Part shown: positions 42,840-52,512 of the stretch, piece by piece
Numbering within the stretch: the stretch's first letter is position 1
Layout: each line of letters starts with the position of its first letter
Source of the DNA: Alkalihalobacillus sp. TS-13
GTDB taxonomy: Bacteria; Bacillota; Bacilli; Bacillales; Fictibacillaceae
Assembly: GCF_019720915.1 (NCBI RefSeq)
Contig: NZ_JAHKSI010000001.1
Coordinates: forward strand, 3,038,001 to 3,102,000
Reading direction: 5' to 3'
Length of the DNA: 64,000 bases
Position numbers and translations under genes: made by a program
The notes under the pieces: model-generated
What the model was told of the DNA's origin: nothing
Databases searched by the model: none
Seen by the model: the letters and a program-made list of their open reading frames with translations, nothing else

Positions 42840-44156
42840 TTATTTATTGGAACCAATTACTGCCTGTACTCTTTTATGAATGTTCTCCATTGTTGTATCA
42901 ATATCTTGTTCTCCTAATAAGTATCTTTCTACTTCTGCACTAAACTCTTTTATCACTTCTGCATAATAACTTGGTGGTGCAAATGTTTCTGTTGGATTAG
43001 TGACTTCTAAGGTGTAAAGTAATGACTCCATGTCAATCGCTTCCGGTTTTGGTGTGCTTTCTACTAACTTCTTCAACGTTTTTTCAAGATCAGCTTCTGT
43101 CCATGACGGCACCCATAAACCTTGATCTGAGATTCCTTCTGTTGACATCCAACGAATAAAATCATATGCCTCCTGTTTATGTTCAGAAGACTCTGCAATA
43201 CCTATTAAGTCACCACCCATTCCTGCATATATTTCACTATCCGAATTATTCTTTGGCCATGGAGCCCAAGCAATTTCAAAGTCTGGTGTAAAGCTTCCCC
43301 ATTCCGTTACCATATAACTTGCTATCGGAATCATGCTTGCTTCGCCTGTAAAAAATTGTTGCCGATAGTTAAGTTTCTGAGATAATATATCAGAATATGG
43401 AACAGAAGACTTATCTACTTCCTCTAATTGATATCGTAATTTTAATGACTCTTTAACTAATGGATTTTCTGTATTTGAAGTTCCGTCTGCTTTTAAGAGA
43501 TTATTATTCTCTTTACTTCCTTGCAATTTTAAAGAAGAGTGAACATCATGCCAACTATGCAAATATGAGCCATAGTGTTCATCTGTTGTCATCGCTTTAG
43601 CATAGTCTTTATAATCCTCCCAAGTCCAATCAGTAGGTATCTCTAATCCCGCCTCATCTAGATGCTCTTTGTTAAGCATAACGAGAGTTGTAACATTCTT
43701 CATTGGCAATCCGTAATATTGACCATCAATTGGTGAATACGAATTTTTGTACGTTTGATTAATATCTATTCCTTCTTCATCAAGAAATGAATTAATTGGT
43801 GCCATTAAACCTGCATCTACCCTTTTAGCAAGATCATATGCAGTAGAAAACATTACCACATCCAATTTTTCACCTGCAGATGCAAGTAAATCCAGTTGTT
43901 TATAATAACTGGCTGTATCCATGTTTTCTACGAGAGGCGTTGATTCAATTTTAACTCCTGGATTCTCTGCTTCATATTCATTTATTAACTGTTCCCATTT
44001 TCCAACATCTTCATTTACCCAATGTACAAAATTCAGCTTTACCTCGCTTTCCCCTTCCACATTACTTGAATTATCCGATTCACCACCGGAACAAGCAATT
44101 AGGCCCCAAGAAAGGATTATCATTCCAAACCATATTAGCCCCCATTTTTTAATCAT
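42840..44156 (-). CDS. Extracellular sugar-binding lipoprotein
   Basis: A 438-residue family 1 solute-binding protein with a lipobox, WGLIACSGGESD (Cys near residue 22). The mature N terminus KLNFVHWVNEDVGKWEQL and the later AYDFIRWMSTEGISDQG are typical. It is third in an ABC operon after two permease genes and ahead of the kinase. Substrate is probably a glucuronide or glucoside, given UidA and GH3 next to it. GGAGG precedes ATG 44156. Confidence 0.92.
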   Translation of the reverse strand: MIKKWGLIWFGMIILSWGLIACSGGESDNSSNVEGESEVKLNFVHWVNEDVGKWEQLINEYEAENPGVKIESTPLVENMDTASYYKQLDLLASAGEKLDVVMFSTAYDLAKRVDAGLMAPINSFLDEEGIDINQTYKNSYSPIDGQYYGLPMKNVTTLVMLNKEHLDEAGLEIPTDWTWEDYKDYAKAMTTDEHYGSYLHSWHDVHSSLKLQGSKENNNLLKADGTSNTENPLVKESLKLRYQLEEVDKSSVPYSDILSQKLNYRQQFFTGEASMIPIASYMVTEWGSFTPDFEIAWAPWPKNNSDSEIYAGMGGDLIGIAESSEHKQEAYDFIRWMSTEGISDQGLWVPSWTEADLEKTLKKLVESTPKPEAIDMESLLYTLEVTNPTETFAPPSYYAEVIKEFSAEVERYLLGEQDIDTTMENIHKRVQAVIGSNK

Positions 44157-44240
44157 TATTTTTCCTCCCTTTTATTATGTTTAATAGAAAACCTTACCAT
44201 GCTTCTCAGCATAATTAAGTTTCTACTAACTTAGTATAAT

Positions 44241-45074
44241 TTAACCTTTTACTCCACCTAATTGAATGCCTTCAATAACATGCTTTTGCCCAATAATAAA
44301 TATAATTAACAGCGGTATTATTGCAGATACAGATGCAGCCATCATTAACGAATATATACTCCCATGTTGGTCTGCGAAGCTTTGAACACCTAGCTGTATT
44401 GTATATAAAGATTCTGTTCTCAAGAAGATAAGCGGGTATTGAAAATCATTCCATGTCCAAATAAATCTCAGAATAGCATAGGTTGCAATCGCAGGACGAA
44501 CCAGCGGCAATGCTATATGAAAAAATATTCTAAAATGTCCTGCACCATCCATACGTGCGGATTCAATAATTTCATTACTTATACCTAAATAAAACTGGCG
44601 AAGCATAAAGGTACCAAATACACTAAAACTGTTAAGTAAGATAAGACCTAGATGTGTATCATATAATCCGATCCATCTATACAGTAAGAACTGCGTAACA
44701 AGTAGTGTTTGTGGGGGAATCATAAAGGTTGCAAGCACTATTACAAATAGCAACTCTCTTCCTCTGAAATTAATTTTGGCAAAACCATATGCTGCAAGAC
44801 TAGAAATCATCACCGATGTCAGCGTGGTAAAAACGGTTACTTTTATAGAATTCCAATACAATAGAAGGAATGGCATCGAACCTGTCCATACTTCTTTATA
44901 ATTTTCTACAGCATTCCAAGTATTAGGTATCCATTGAATTGGAAAGGTTAATACATCTCCTTCCACTTTAAATGATGCAGAGATCATCCAAGCAAACGGC
45001 ATGAGAAACACAATCCCTAAAATAGCCATAATAATGGTTACTACTAATTTCCGAACATCCAGTCGTTGTACCAA
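44241..45074 (-). CDS. Carbohydrate ABC transporter permease (MalG type)
   Basis: About 277 residues with six hydrophobic segments and EAA loop ISNEIIESARMDGAGHFRI. I begin it at TTG 45074, five to six bases after a strong GGAGGAG; an earlier in-frame TTG at 45125 would overlap the upstream gene and lacks a site. It forms an importer with the MalF-type permease and the lipoprotein. No ATPase is encoded nearby, so a shared MsmX-like ATPase is assumed. Confidence 0.88.
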   Translation of the reverse strand: MVQRLDVRKLVVTIIMAILGIVFLMPFAWMISASFKVEGDVLTFPIQWIPNTWNAVENYKEVWTGSMPFLLLYWNSIKVTVFTTLTSVMISSLAAYGFAKINFRGRELLFVIVLATFMIPPQTLLVTQFLLYRWIGLYDTHLGLILLNSFSVFGTFMLRQFYLGISNEIIESARMDGAGHFRIFFHIALPLVRPAIATYAILRFIWTWNDFQYPLIFLRTESLYTIQLGVQSFADQHGSIYSLMMAASVSAIIPLLIIFIIGQKHVIEGIQLGGVKG

Positions 45075-45093
45075 AGAACTCTCCTCCCTCTTT

Positions 45094-46029
45094 TTAATAG
45101 TTAACCCATTTTTTCTGACCAACAAATTGGATGTAAGTTATAATGAGAATAATAACAAACATAACTAGCGCTATTGCAGAAGCGTAACCGGTTCTTAACT
45201 CGATAAATGCTTGTTGGTACAGATAAACAACCGGAGTAATTGTTGAATTGGCTGGCCCCCCATTTGTTAGTACGATGATTAAGTCGAAGATTTTAAAGCT
45301 TGAAATTATACCGGTTACTAATAATAAAAAGGTTGTAGGTGAAACTAGCGGAACAGTAATCTTTATAAATTGATACCACCCTGTAGCACCATCTATTTGT
45401 GCTGCCTCATATAATTCCTTAGGAATATTTTGTAAACCAGCAAGATAAATTATTAAATAGAAACCAATACTAGTCCATACCATAATGAGAATTACGGAAG
45501 GTAATGAAAAACTAACGTCTGCTATCCATTTCGGAGGATTCTCTACACCTAGCGACATTAAAAATTGATTAATTGGTCCGTCTGTTGGATGGAAAAGTAC
45601 CTGAAACACTACAGCAACAGCCACAATACTAGATATAAATGGCATAAAATAGATGACCTTGAAAAAATCTTTCAAATAAACATATTTGTTAATTATCGCT
45701 GCTAATGATAAAGAAATAAATAGGGTGATAGGTATTGCCAATAAAATAATGATATTGTTTTTTAACGATTTAAGGAAAAGTGGATCTCCAAATAGGCGTT
45801 TAAAATTATCAATCCCTACAAAGCTTGCATTTTTATAACCAGATACAAAATTCCAGTCAGTAAAACTTAATATGAATGACGATATAATTGGAAAAAGAAC
45901 TAGTATAGACGTACCAATAAACATTGGAGCTATGAAAATATAACCTGCTAAGTTCTCTTTCCACCCACTAAATGGGTCGCCATTTAATTTCTTTTTTTTC
46001 TTAGTTCGCAATTTTATTTTCATTCCCAC
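45094..46029 (-). CDS. Carbohydrate ABC transporter permease (MalF type)
   Basis: A 311-residue permease with a basic N terminus (KIKLRTKKKKK), six hydrophobic segments and EAA loop LQNIPKELYEAAQIDGATGW. It is first in the importer operon. The start is either GTG 46029 or ATG 46023; AGAGGTG about 12 bases ahead suits GTG. A cre-like site at 46077-46090 lies about 50 bases upstream, so carbon catabolite control is likely. Confidence 0.91.
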   Translation of the reverse strand: MGMKIKLRTKKKKKLNGDPFSGWKENLAGYIFIAPMFIGTSILVLFPIISSFILSFTDWNFVSGYKNASFVGIDNFKRLFGDPLFLKSLKNNIIILLAIPITLFISLSLAAIINKYVYLKDFFKVIYFMPFISSIVAVAVVFQVLFHPTDGPINQFLMSLGVENPPKWIADVSFSLPSVILIMVWTSIGFYLIIYLAGLQNIPKELYEAAQIDGATGWYQFIKITVPLVSPTTFLLLVTGIISSFKIFDLIIVLTNGGPANSTITPVVYLYQQAFIELRTGYASAIALVMFVIILIITYIQFVGQKKWVNY

Positions 46030-46076
46030 TTTGTATTAACACCTCTTTGTCTAAATATTAAGTTAATTATATAAAA

Positions 46077-46090
46077 TGTAAGCGTTTAAT
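46077..46090 (-). promoter_or_regulatory. cre-like site ahead of the ABC importer operon
   Basis: TGTAAGCGTTTAAT matches the first 12 positions of the CcpA operator consensus TGWNANCGNTNWCA and misses the last two. Its distance to the permease start, about 50 bases, fits a site overlapping the promoter. Confidence 0.6.
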
Positions 46091-46543
46091 TTAATATACT
46101 TTCTTTACTTTTTAGAGAAGATCTTTACTACTTATTAAGAGTGATTGGTTAAAAAGTAATGGTGAATCGGGTAGAAAGCTAACAGACCAGTACGTACCAA
46201 GGAGTATACGGTGCTTATAAAGTTTTATATTAATTATTATCTTTTGTGACTTTAAATATTTATTATCTATTGATAGTTTATTGGAAATGCATCAGTATCC
46301 TTTTGTGTATTGGCTCTTTTATCATTTTGAAATACAAGTTTTATTAAGATTTATATTTTTGTATTTCCGCTCTTTCCATCGGTACGATCTCAACTGTCTA
46401 TCGTTTCCTCCTAATTATTCCTTTATATCTCCCATTTTGAAATAATCCCCCGTTATTGGATGAGTTGATTTATTTTGTGGATGCTAACTCCACACTTACT
46501 CCTAAGGTGGACCTCCACCCTTTCACGCATGTTCTGCCACTCG

Positions 46544-46582
46544 CAAAAAAAAGCTAGCCTCTATGTTTAAAGAGGCTAGCTT
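46544..46582 (-). terminator. Terminator of the beta-glucuronidase gene
   Basis: AAGCTAGCCTCT (46551-46562) pairs with AGAGGCTAGCTT (46571-46582) around an eight-base loop. On the minus strand the stem is followed by a T-run, the complement of the A-run at 46545-46552. It lies directly after the uidA stop at 46588. Confidence 0.88.
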
Positions 46583-46587
46583 ATATC

Positions 46588-48390
46588 TTATTTATATCCA
46601 AAATTAGGGATATTTGTCCAACGGCTCCTGAGTTCATGAGCAATCATTTTGGGTTTACGATCACGTGTGAAAATCCCTTTTTTATTTCCTTGAACCCTTA
46701 CAATACCTTGACTTGTATTAAAGTCCGCAAAGTTCCATGCTTGTTCCCCAATAAGCCTATCAAATTCATCAAACACTTCATGATTAGCACGATAATAAGC
46801 TACCTGATATTCTTCTGTAAACATTATAGGTTCTACATCACGCATACCAGAAACTGTATCTGCCCCATATTCCGTTATTAGAATCGGTTTACCAGGACAA
46901 CGTTTATTCCAATCTTCTAGTTCATTTCGTAATTTCACTTTTGCAATGTCTAATTCTCCACCGTTAACATACCATCCATAATATCGGTTTAGAGCCAACA
47001 CATCTATTAACTCGGCTATTTTATCTGTTTTAGGATCTGAACCTATATGAGTAACTAAAGTAACAGGTCTATTTTGTGGATCACATTCTCTTGTTAAATC
47101 AATAATTGGTTTAAAATACTCCTTGGCCCCTTCTTCCTCAGATTCCGGTTCATTAGCCACTGACCACATTACAACAGATGGATGATTTTTATCCCTGGCA
47201 ACTAGGTCTCTCATAACGTTTAGATGATGTTCGAACGTCTTAATTTCCTCCCACGTATTTCTTTTCTCTACATTACCAAATAAAGTTGCAGCAAAGTTTA
47301 AATGTAGACCAACCGCAGGAGATTCATCTATTACAACAAACCCTTCCCTATCTGCAAGGCGCATTAATTCTTCTGAATAAGGATAATGAGCAGTCCGGAA
47401 TGAATTTGCACCAATCCACTTTAGTAGGTTGAAGTCCATTAAGTTTATAGCTTCATCAAAACCCCGCCCATGAATCGGAGCATCTTCATGCTTACCAAAT
47501 CCCTTAAAGTAAAACGGTTTATTATTAATTAGAAATTTGCCATCCTTCACTTCAACTGTTCTCACACCAAATGGCTGTTCATAGACATCCAGTGTTTGTT
47601 CACCCTTAATCAGTTCAATTTTCAATGTGTACAAATAAGCATTTAATGGTTCCCATAAATTCACATCGGAAATGTTCAAGGTACCATTAGAACTATCAAT
47701 AGTTGCAACAACTGCCCCCGCTTCATCTATTACACTTGTATTAACCGAGACGTCACCACTTCCGTTGAACTCAACTTTGTAATCTACTATTCCAGTATCT
47801 CCTGTATAATTCGTTACAATAGTTACATCGTTTACATAAGTTAATGGAGTTGTATAGATCTTGACCGGACGATGTAAACCAGAATAATTAAAAAAGTCAA
47901 AGTTAGGAGAATTTCTAACTACTTCACCCATCCCTTCAACATCTTCTTCACTATAATTCCCAACCGGTAAAGTTGATTCATCTACAATATTATTAACTGC
48001 TACAGTAATTCTATTTTTACCATTTATTAAATAATCATTTATCTCTGCTTCAAAAGGTAAAAAACCACCTTTATGTTCCATAACAGTTTTCCCATTAATG
48101 AAAACCTTAGCTACATGGGTCGCCGAACCAAAGCGGATGACAATTCGTTCATTTTTTAAATATGACGGAATAGCAAATTCTCTTTCATACCAAACCCAAC
48201 CAATATGGTTTTTGATTTCACTCCTTACGCCGATATCATTATACGAAGCCGGCACAGCCATACTTTCAGTATCTTGAAGTTTAGAAGAGTACCATTCATC
48301 TAATAATCCAGTTCCATGATCTAATTTAAAATCCCAAATACCATTTAGATCTATTATCCCTCTAGTATCTGTATTTATAGGATATAACAT
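46588..48390 (-). CDS. uidA: Beta-glucuronidase, GH2 (UidA type)
   Basis: A 600-residue GH2 enzyme aligned by eye along its whole length with E. coli UidA (603 residues). The sugar-binding domain has [20 protein letters not shown], the barrel begins at [12 protein letters not shown]. The acid/base Glu is in [12 protein letters not shown] (about residue 405), the nucleophile Glu in [10 protein letters not shown] (about 495), and the Asn-x-Lys glucuronate-recognition motif in [14 protein letters not shown]. The last motif separates glucuronidases from galactosidases. It lacks a signal peptide and acts on imported glucuronides. GGAGT precedes ATG 48390; a cre-like site lies upstream. Confidence 0.95.
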   Translation of the reverse strand: MLYPINTDTRGIIDLNGIWDFKLDHGTGLLDEWYSSKLQDTESMAVPASYNDIGVRSEIKNHIGWVWYEREFAIPSYLKNERIVIRFGSATHVAKVFINGKTVMEHKGGFLPFEAEINDYLINGKNRITVAVNNIVDESTLPVGNYSEEDVEGMGEVVRNSPNFDFFNYSGLHRPVKIYTTPLTYVNDVTIVTNYTGDTGIVDYKVEFNGSGDVSVNTSVIDEAGAVVATIDSSNGTLNISDVNLWEPLNAYLYTLKIELIKGEQTLDVYEQPFGVRTVEVKDGKFLINNKPFYFKGFGKHEDAPIHGRGFDEAINLMDFNLLKWIGANSFRTAHYPYSEELMRLADREGFVVIDESPAVGLHLNFAATLFGNVEKRNTWEEIKTFEHHLNVMRDLVARDKNHPSVVMWSVANEPESEEEGAKEYFKPIIDLTRECDPQNRPVTLVTHIGSDPKTDKIAELIDVLALNRYYGWYVNGGELDIAKVKLRNELEDWNKRCPGKPILITEYGADTVSGMRDVEPIMFTEEYQVAYYRANHEVFDEFDRLIGEQAWNFADFNTSQGIVRVQGNKKGIFTRDRKPKMIAHELRSRWTNIPNFGYK

Positions 48391-48492
48391 AACTTAACAC
48401 TCCTTGTTTTTATTTTATTTACAATAAATAATAACTTCAAATTCATCACAGCAACTCTCAACACAAATCTTATTTAATTATCATTATATTTT

Positions 48493-48506
48493 TAGAAAGC
48501 GCTATA
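48493..48506. promoter_or_regulatory. cre-like site between uidA and the DUF624 gene
   Basis: TAGAAAGCGCTATA has the AAAGCGCT core shared with the site ahead of GH130. It lies about 100 bases upstream of uidA and 145 bases upstream of the divergent DUF624 gene. CcpA or a local regulator could act here. Confidence 0.5.
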
Positions 48507-48650
48507 TTTAATGTATTTTCTTTACTTTTTCGAGAAGATTTTTACCACTTTAAAAACTTGACAATTAAATAAAAAAATCATGTTATATTATTGTAAAGAT
48601 GAAATTTTATAATTGTAGATTTAACTATTTTTTAAAAAAGAGGGGTTAGT

Positions 48651-49286
48651 ATGCAGTTAGGGTTACTTTCAGGAACAATTTATAATATGTGTAATTGGTT
48701 TGCTAGGCTTGCTTATATTAATTTTTTGTGGATATTTTTTTCCTTATTAGGACTAGGTATTTTCGGCTTCTTTCCATCTACAATTGCGATGTTTGCAACC
48801 CTTAGACAATTTCTTTTAAAAAATAACCCTCCAGTTTTTAAAACTTTTTGGATATATTATAAAGAAGAGTTTTTCCGTTCTAATAAAATCGGGTTAATTA
48901 TTTTACTTATTTCATCTCTCATTTATATTAATTTCCTTTTGTTACAATCGGTAAATCATAGTTTGATTCAGATGATTTTCTTCCCAATGCTTATCGTAAC
49001 TTGTCTATTCCTACTTACTATTTGTTACTTTGCAGCAGGCTATGTTCATTTTAATCAAACTAATCTAACTTTATTCAAAAATTCATTCCTAATTATGATT
49101 TATAATCCTGTTTCTAATTTGTTTATCATTTTTGGCTTTGTGACTATTTATTACCTAGTTATACTAATACCTGGAATCAGTTTCTTCTTTAGTGGTTGTT
49201 TAGTAGCGCTAATTATTCTATCTTCAACTTCATTAGCATTTGCCAAGATTGAAAGTAAGCGTAAAATAACTCCCACCTATAAATAG
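48651..49286 (+). CDS. DUF624 (YesL-type) membrane protein
   Basis: A 211-residue protein with five to six hydrophobic segments and the family opening YNMCNWFARLAYINFLWIFF, then GLGIFGFFPSTIAMFATLRQ. DUF624 proteins accompany YesM/YesN pairs and ABC importers for complex sugars in Bacillales, as yesL does in the rhamnogalacturonan cluster of B. subtilis. Its role is unknown; assistance to the importer or sensing is suspected. It is divergent from uidA, with GAGGGG ahead of its ATG. Confidence 0.88.
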   Translation: MQLGLLSGTIYNMCNWFARLAYINFLWIFFSLLGLGIFGFFPSTIAMFATLRQFLLKNNPPVFKTFWIYYKEEFFRSNKIGLIILLISSLIYINFLLLQSVNHSLIQMIFFPMLIVTCLFLLTICYFAAGYVHFNQTNLTLFKNSFLIMIYNPVSNLFIIFGFVTIYYLVILIPGISFFFSGCLVALIILSSTSLAFAKIESKRKITPTYK

Positions 49287-49306
49287 ATGGGGGTTATTTT
49301 ACGCTT
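49257..49306 (+). terminator. Strong hairpin terminator of the DUF624 gene
   Basis: AAGCGTAAAATAAC (from 49257) and GTTATTTTACGCTT (to 49306), together with CCCAC/GTGGG-like inner pairs, make a long stem. The stem overlaps the last nine codons and the stop of the DUF624 gene. The T-tract is inside the arm, so it can act in both directions. Confidence 0.75.
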
Positions 49307-49321
49307 ACGATTTCCTGATAG

Positions 49322-49677
49322 TTGCAAAGTTCTTGCAATTTTCGCTTATGGCGTCAATATGCTCATCCAGGGATTCATGGAAATCTATCAAGCAACCAAT
49401 GGGTCAAACATATGCAAAGTACGCAGGTCTGGCAGGTTCCTGGTTCACCGGAAACAACGATGCTGATTTTGCCATGTATGAGCCAGAAACAGGAAGAGGC
49501 TATGACGGATTGATTGAATGGGGATACAGGTGAATTGAATCTGAATTCCGGTGCAGAATCGACTATTGAAGCACTGCTCGCTCTGCAAACGATCAAAGAA
49601 TCGAACCAGGCCAGTAAATATCTCTATGCCAAACCATCGATCGACACACGAAAACGATTCATTAAGCAGAAGATTTA
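49322..49677 (+). pseudogene. 3' part of a decayed secreted or cell-surface protein gene
   Basis: Read across three frames the sequence gives one coherent protein: AYGVNMLIQGFMEIYQATNG, then YAKYAGLAGSWFTGNNDADF and AMYEPETGRGYDGLIEWG, then GELNLNSGAESTIEALLALQ and TIKESNQASKYLYAKP. At least two frameshifts interrupt it (about 49400 and 49530). The IS21 element at 49678 cuts its end. The NSGAESTIEALL motif occurs in alpha-toroid-type carbohydrate proteins, but I cannot name the family. It may be the C-terminal part of the gene whose start remains at 35749. Confidence 0.6.
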
Positions 49678-49730
49678 TGTCAATAACGGTTTAAAATACC
49701 CTAATTTCAACGAAAACAAATTCCCTATTA

Positions 49731-50492
49731 TTAGCGAATATTAGCTGGCTGAAGGCCTGCTTTTTTCTTTTCCCTTAACCGATAAGAATCTCCCTTGATA
49801 TTAAACGTAGTGGAATGATGAACGATGCGGTCCAACATTGCTGTGGCCAATACATCGTCGCCAAAGATCTTTCCCCATTCCACATATGATTTGTTTGAAG
49901 TAAGAATCATGGCACCCTGTTCGTAACGTTTAGAAATAATTTGAAACAAGGTAGGAGCACTTAGTTCGTCAAATGAAAAGTAGCCGATCTCATCCATAAT
50001 GAGAATATCAGGTCGACAATAACGTTTAATGATTCGTTGGATAAGCCCTTCCTTATTAGCTTTCCGGCACTCAGATATAAAATCATTTGCAGTGATAAAC
50101 AGTGCAGTATGTCCTTGTGTCAACGCTTCAAAAGCCATTGATATAGCTAAGTATGTTTTACCAACACCTGGCGGTCCTAAAAGGATGATGTTTTCTCCAT
50201 GATGAATATATCTTCCTGTTAGAGCTTCATTGATACGTTTTTGATCTAAGCTAGGTTGAAAGGAAAAATCAAAATCATGGATCGTTTTGACATAAGGCAG
50301 CCTAGACTTTTTAATGCGCTTTTCTAATTCAATTGCTTCCTTATATTCAATTTCCTTAGACAAAAGCGTGTATAGAAACTCGGAATATGATACATTATTT
50401 TTAGATGAATCTTCTAAGAGACCATCTGGTTGGTCCGCGGTATAAGACCAACCTAATTGCTTTAAACGTTCAACTAGGAGTTCGGTGTTCAT
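49731..50492 (-). CDS. istB: IS21-family helper ATPase IstB
   Basis: A 253-residue AAA+ ATPase similar to DnaC. Walker A reads GPPGVGKTYLAIS (about residue 106), Walker B reads ILIMDEIGYF, and MILTSNKSYVEWG is the sensor region. It assists IstA in target choice and strand transfer. It overlaps the istA end by four bases, as usual for IS21. The reading frame is intact. Confidence 0.95.
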   Translation of the reverse strand: MNTELLVERLKQLGWSYTADQPDGLLEDSSKNNVSYSEFLYTLLSKEIEYKEAIELEKRIKKSRLPYVKTIHDFDFSFQPSLDQKRINEALTGRYIHHGENIILLGPPGVGKTYLAISMAFEALTQGHTALFITANDFISECRKANKEGLIQRIIKRYCRPDILIMDEIGYFSFDELSAPTLFQIISKRYEQGAMILTSNKSYVEWGKIFGDDVLATAMLDRIVHHSTTFNIKGDSYRLREKKKAGLQPANIR

Positions 50493-51738
50493 GTTAGGTC
50501 ACCGCCTTCCAGTTGATCATAGATTTGAAGTGAACGTTGTTCTACTTCAATTTCTGGGGACTGGAAACGGCTGTGGGTCGGCAAACCAACAGGGGTCGTT
50601 TGCAGTCCTTTATAATGTTCCAAATGAATATGCTCTTTCGCTTTTCCTACCATAATCGGGTGTCTAGCTATACACTCGTGGACATCATAGACTTCTAAGT
50701 GATGATTAAGTGTTTCTTTAATTTTTACTTCTTGTCCTACGTACCGGAAAGGTATGGAGTATCGGTTCCCTTGATAGGAATAAAGCAATCTTTACTAACA
50801 GAACGTACTTCCCAGTGGTTTATAGGGAATAAAGGTTTACAGTTCGATTTTGCTAAGTATTTTTGTTCATGTTGGAAACGAGCTTCTGGTGTTGCTTGGG
50901 TTGTTTGGTGAACCTTACGGTTAGCCGTTTGATCCAACCATGTTCGTACTTCTTTATTTAAGCCAGCTAATGTCTTAGAATGTCTACGCTGGAGAAAATT
51001 CTTCTTAACATAACCTACTACGTTTTCTACTTTCCCTTTGGTTTGTGGTCTGTAAGGCTTACAAGCCTTTGGTGAAATTCCGTAATAAGCCAGGAACTCT
51101 TCAAACTTTTGATTAAACCGAATCTCTACTGGACTGTGTTTAATTACAGCTGTTTTCATATTGTCATAGAGTATTTGTTCAGGTACACCATTGAAATAAG
51201 CAAAAGCATTCATATGGCACTTCATTAACGTTTCTAAATCCATACTGTCAGTGAACTCTATGTACTTCATACGTGAATAGCTTAAGACCATCGTGAAAGC
51301 ATATATCTCATTCAAATTTCCATCTACTTCATACTTACCGATGTGTCCCCAATCCATTTGTGCTTGTTTTCCAGGAGCCGTTTCATACCGAACTGTGGCC
51401 TGCTTTTTAGGGCTTGTTCGGAAGGGCCTTACAAAATCCCTGAGTATAGTCATTTTCCCTTTGTAGCCCATCGCCTCAATCTCATCAAATAAGACTGAAC
51501 AGTTTGTTGTTCCTTCTTGAACTCTTGTTTTGAGGTACTCTTTATAAGGCTCTAATTTACTTTCCTTCTTTGTAGTGGTTTGCTTCCTTCTAGGTAGTTC
51601 ATCTGTCTTTATGTATTTTCGTATTGTTTTGGGATCAAAGCCGGTTTCGTCTGAAATCGCCGTTATTGACCACCCTTTTTGATACAGTTCTCTAATCATA
51701 AAAAATTCCCCTGTCTGAACCATCATCCTACACTCCAT
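50489..51738 (-). pseudogene. istA: IS21-family transposase IstA, frameshifted near its C terminus
   Basis: The first 330 residues are normal: helix-turn-helix (YQKGWSITAISDETGFDPK), DDE residues in AQMDWGHIG, LYDNMKT and KGKVENVVGY. At about 50776 one base appears to be missing. The main frame runs into TPYLSGT and stops, whereas the next frame continues correctly as YQGNRYSIPFRYVGQEVKIK to 50489. A functional transposase would need that shift. Either mutation or a sequence error is possible. Confidence 0.85.
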
Positions 51739-51833
51739 GTCTACTATGTTATATAGAATGATTATCCGTTATTAGTGGGGAATTTGGTACCGTTGTTATT
51801 GAGGATTTTACCACCGTTGATAACATCTTCACA

Positions 51834-51941
51834 GATTCCAGATTAACAGCAGCGTTGGTGGATCGCTTGATTCACCACGCACATATACTTTCATTTCATG
51901 GTCAAAGTTTTCGACTAACGAATGCATTGTCAAAGTCATGA
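51834..51941 (+). pseudogene. C-terminal fragment of an IstB from another IS21 element
   Basis: The frame codes DSRLTAALVDRLIHHAHILS and FHGQSFRLTNALSKS before a TGA. This is the conserved C-terminal part of IstB proteins. Everything upstream is replaced by the IS21 at 49678-51825. It is followed by terminal-repeat-like sequence with TCTGTACTTTTC repeated twice (about 51961-51996). Confidence 0.75.
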
Positions 51942-52026
51942 CCGAATTGGGTGGCAACACTCTGTACTTTCCATTGCATTATTCTGTACTTTTCTATTGC
52001 AAAACACAGGGGAGGAGATTTAATTC

Positions 52027-52512
52027 ATGAAGTTGGAGGGAGAGCAACGAAAAGTGAAAGAATTATTGGAACGAGGTATGTCTCAAACAGATATTGCGGA
52101 GATGTTGGGGATGCATAGACATACTGTGAGAGCGTTAAGTGAACGGGAGAAAAATCATGTACAGAAACGTTCAAAAAGAGAATCCAAGTTAGATCCATAT
52201 AAAGATTACCTGCTTAAGCGAATTCAAGAAGACTATGTATTCAATTGTGAAAAGCTCATTCAGGAGATTAAACAAAGAGGTTATTCAGGTGGCAGTACGA
52301 TATTGAAAGAGTTTGTACAGCCCTATCGTAAGGTCTTTAAAGAAAGTCATACCCGACGGTATGAAACAGAACCTGGAGAACAGATGCAAGTCGATTGGAA
52401 AGAAGCTGGCCATTACCAGATTGATGGTGAAGTCATACCACTCATGATCACTAAGCTTTTACGACCAATTCCTTCAAGAAGGAGAGCGATAGAAAATGAA
52501 TCAAGCTATTGA
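52027..52512 (+). pseudogene. Truncated IstA of a second IS21-family element
   Basis: An N-terminal 140 residues of IstA, with helix-turn-helix MSQTDIAEMLGMHRHTVRAL and the first catalytic Asp in GEQMQVDWKEAGHY. It then jumps into LRPIPSRRRAIENESSY, which is not IstA, indicating an internal deletion that removed the remaining DDE residues. It overlaps the following istB fragment by 17 bases. AGGGGAGGAG lies ahead of the start region. Confidence 0.8.

Larger units (their letters stand above)
46030..46587. other. Intergenic region between uidA and the ABC importer operon
   Basis: About 560 bases with no supported gene. It contains the cre-like site near the importer start and the uidA terminator at 46544-46582. 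A GGTGGACCTCCACC palindrome lies at 46506-46519. The rest is AT-rich and shows only short frames. Confidence 0.55.
49678..51825 (-). mobile_element. IS21-family insertion sequence, near complete, with frameshifted istA
   Basis: The element holds istA and istB on the minus strand. Its left end reads TGTCAATAACGG (49678 onward) and the right end, on the other strand, TGTTATCAACGG (from 51825). The inner 50 bases of both ends also match well (for example AACAAATTCCC against ACCAAATTCCC). No target-site duplication is visible, so later rearrangement is likely. It sits between the secreted-protein fragment and the remnant of another IS21. Confidence 0.82.

Noticed and set aside
46506-46519. GGTGGACCTCCACC palindrome as a T-box or regulator site
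   Set aside because: No T-box specifier helix or antiterminator follows, and both neighbouring genes point away or end here.
50740-50790. Programmed frameshift in istA
   Set aside because: No slippery heptamer or downstream structure is evident; simple mutation or sequence error is more likely.
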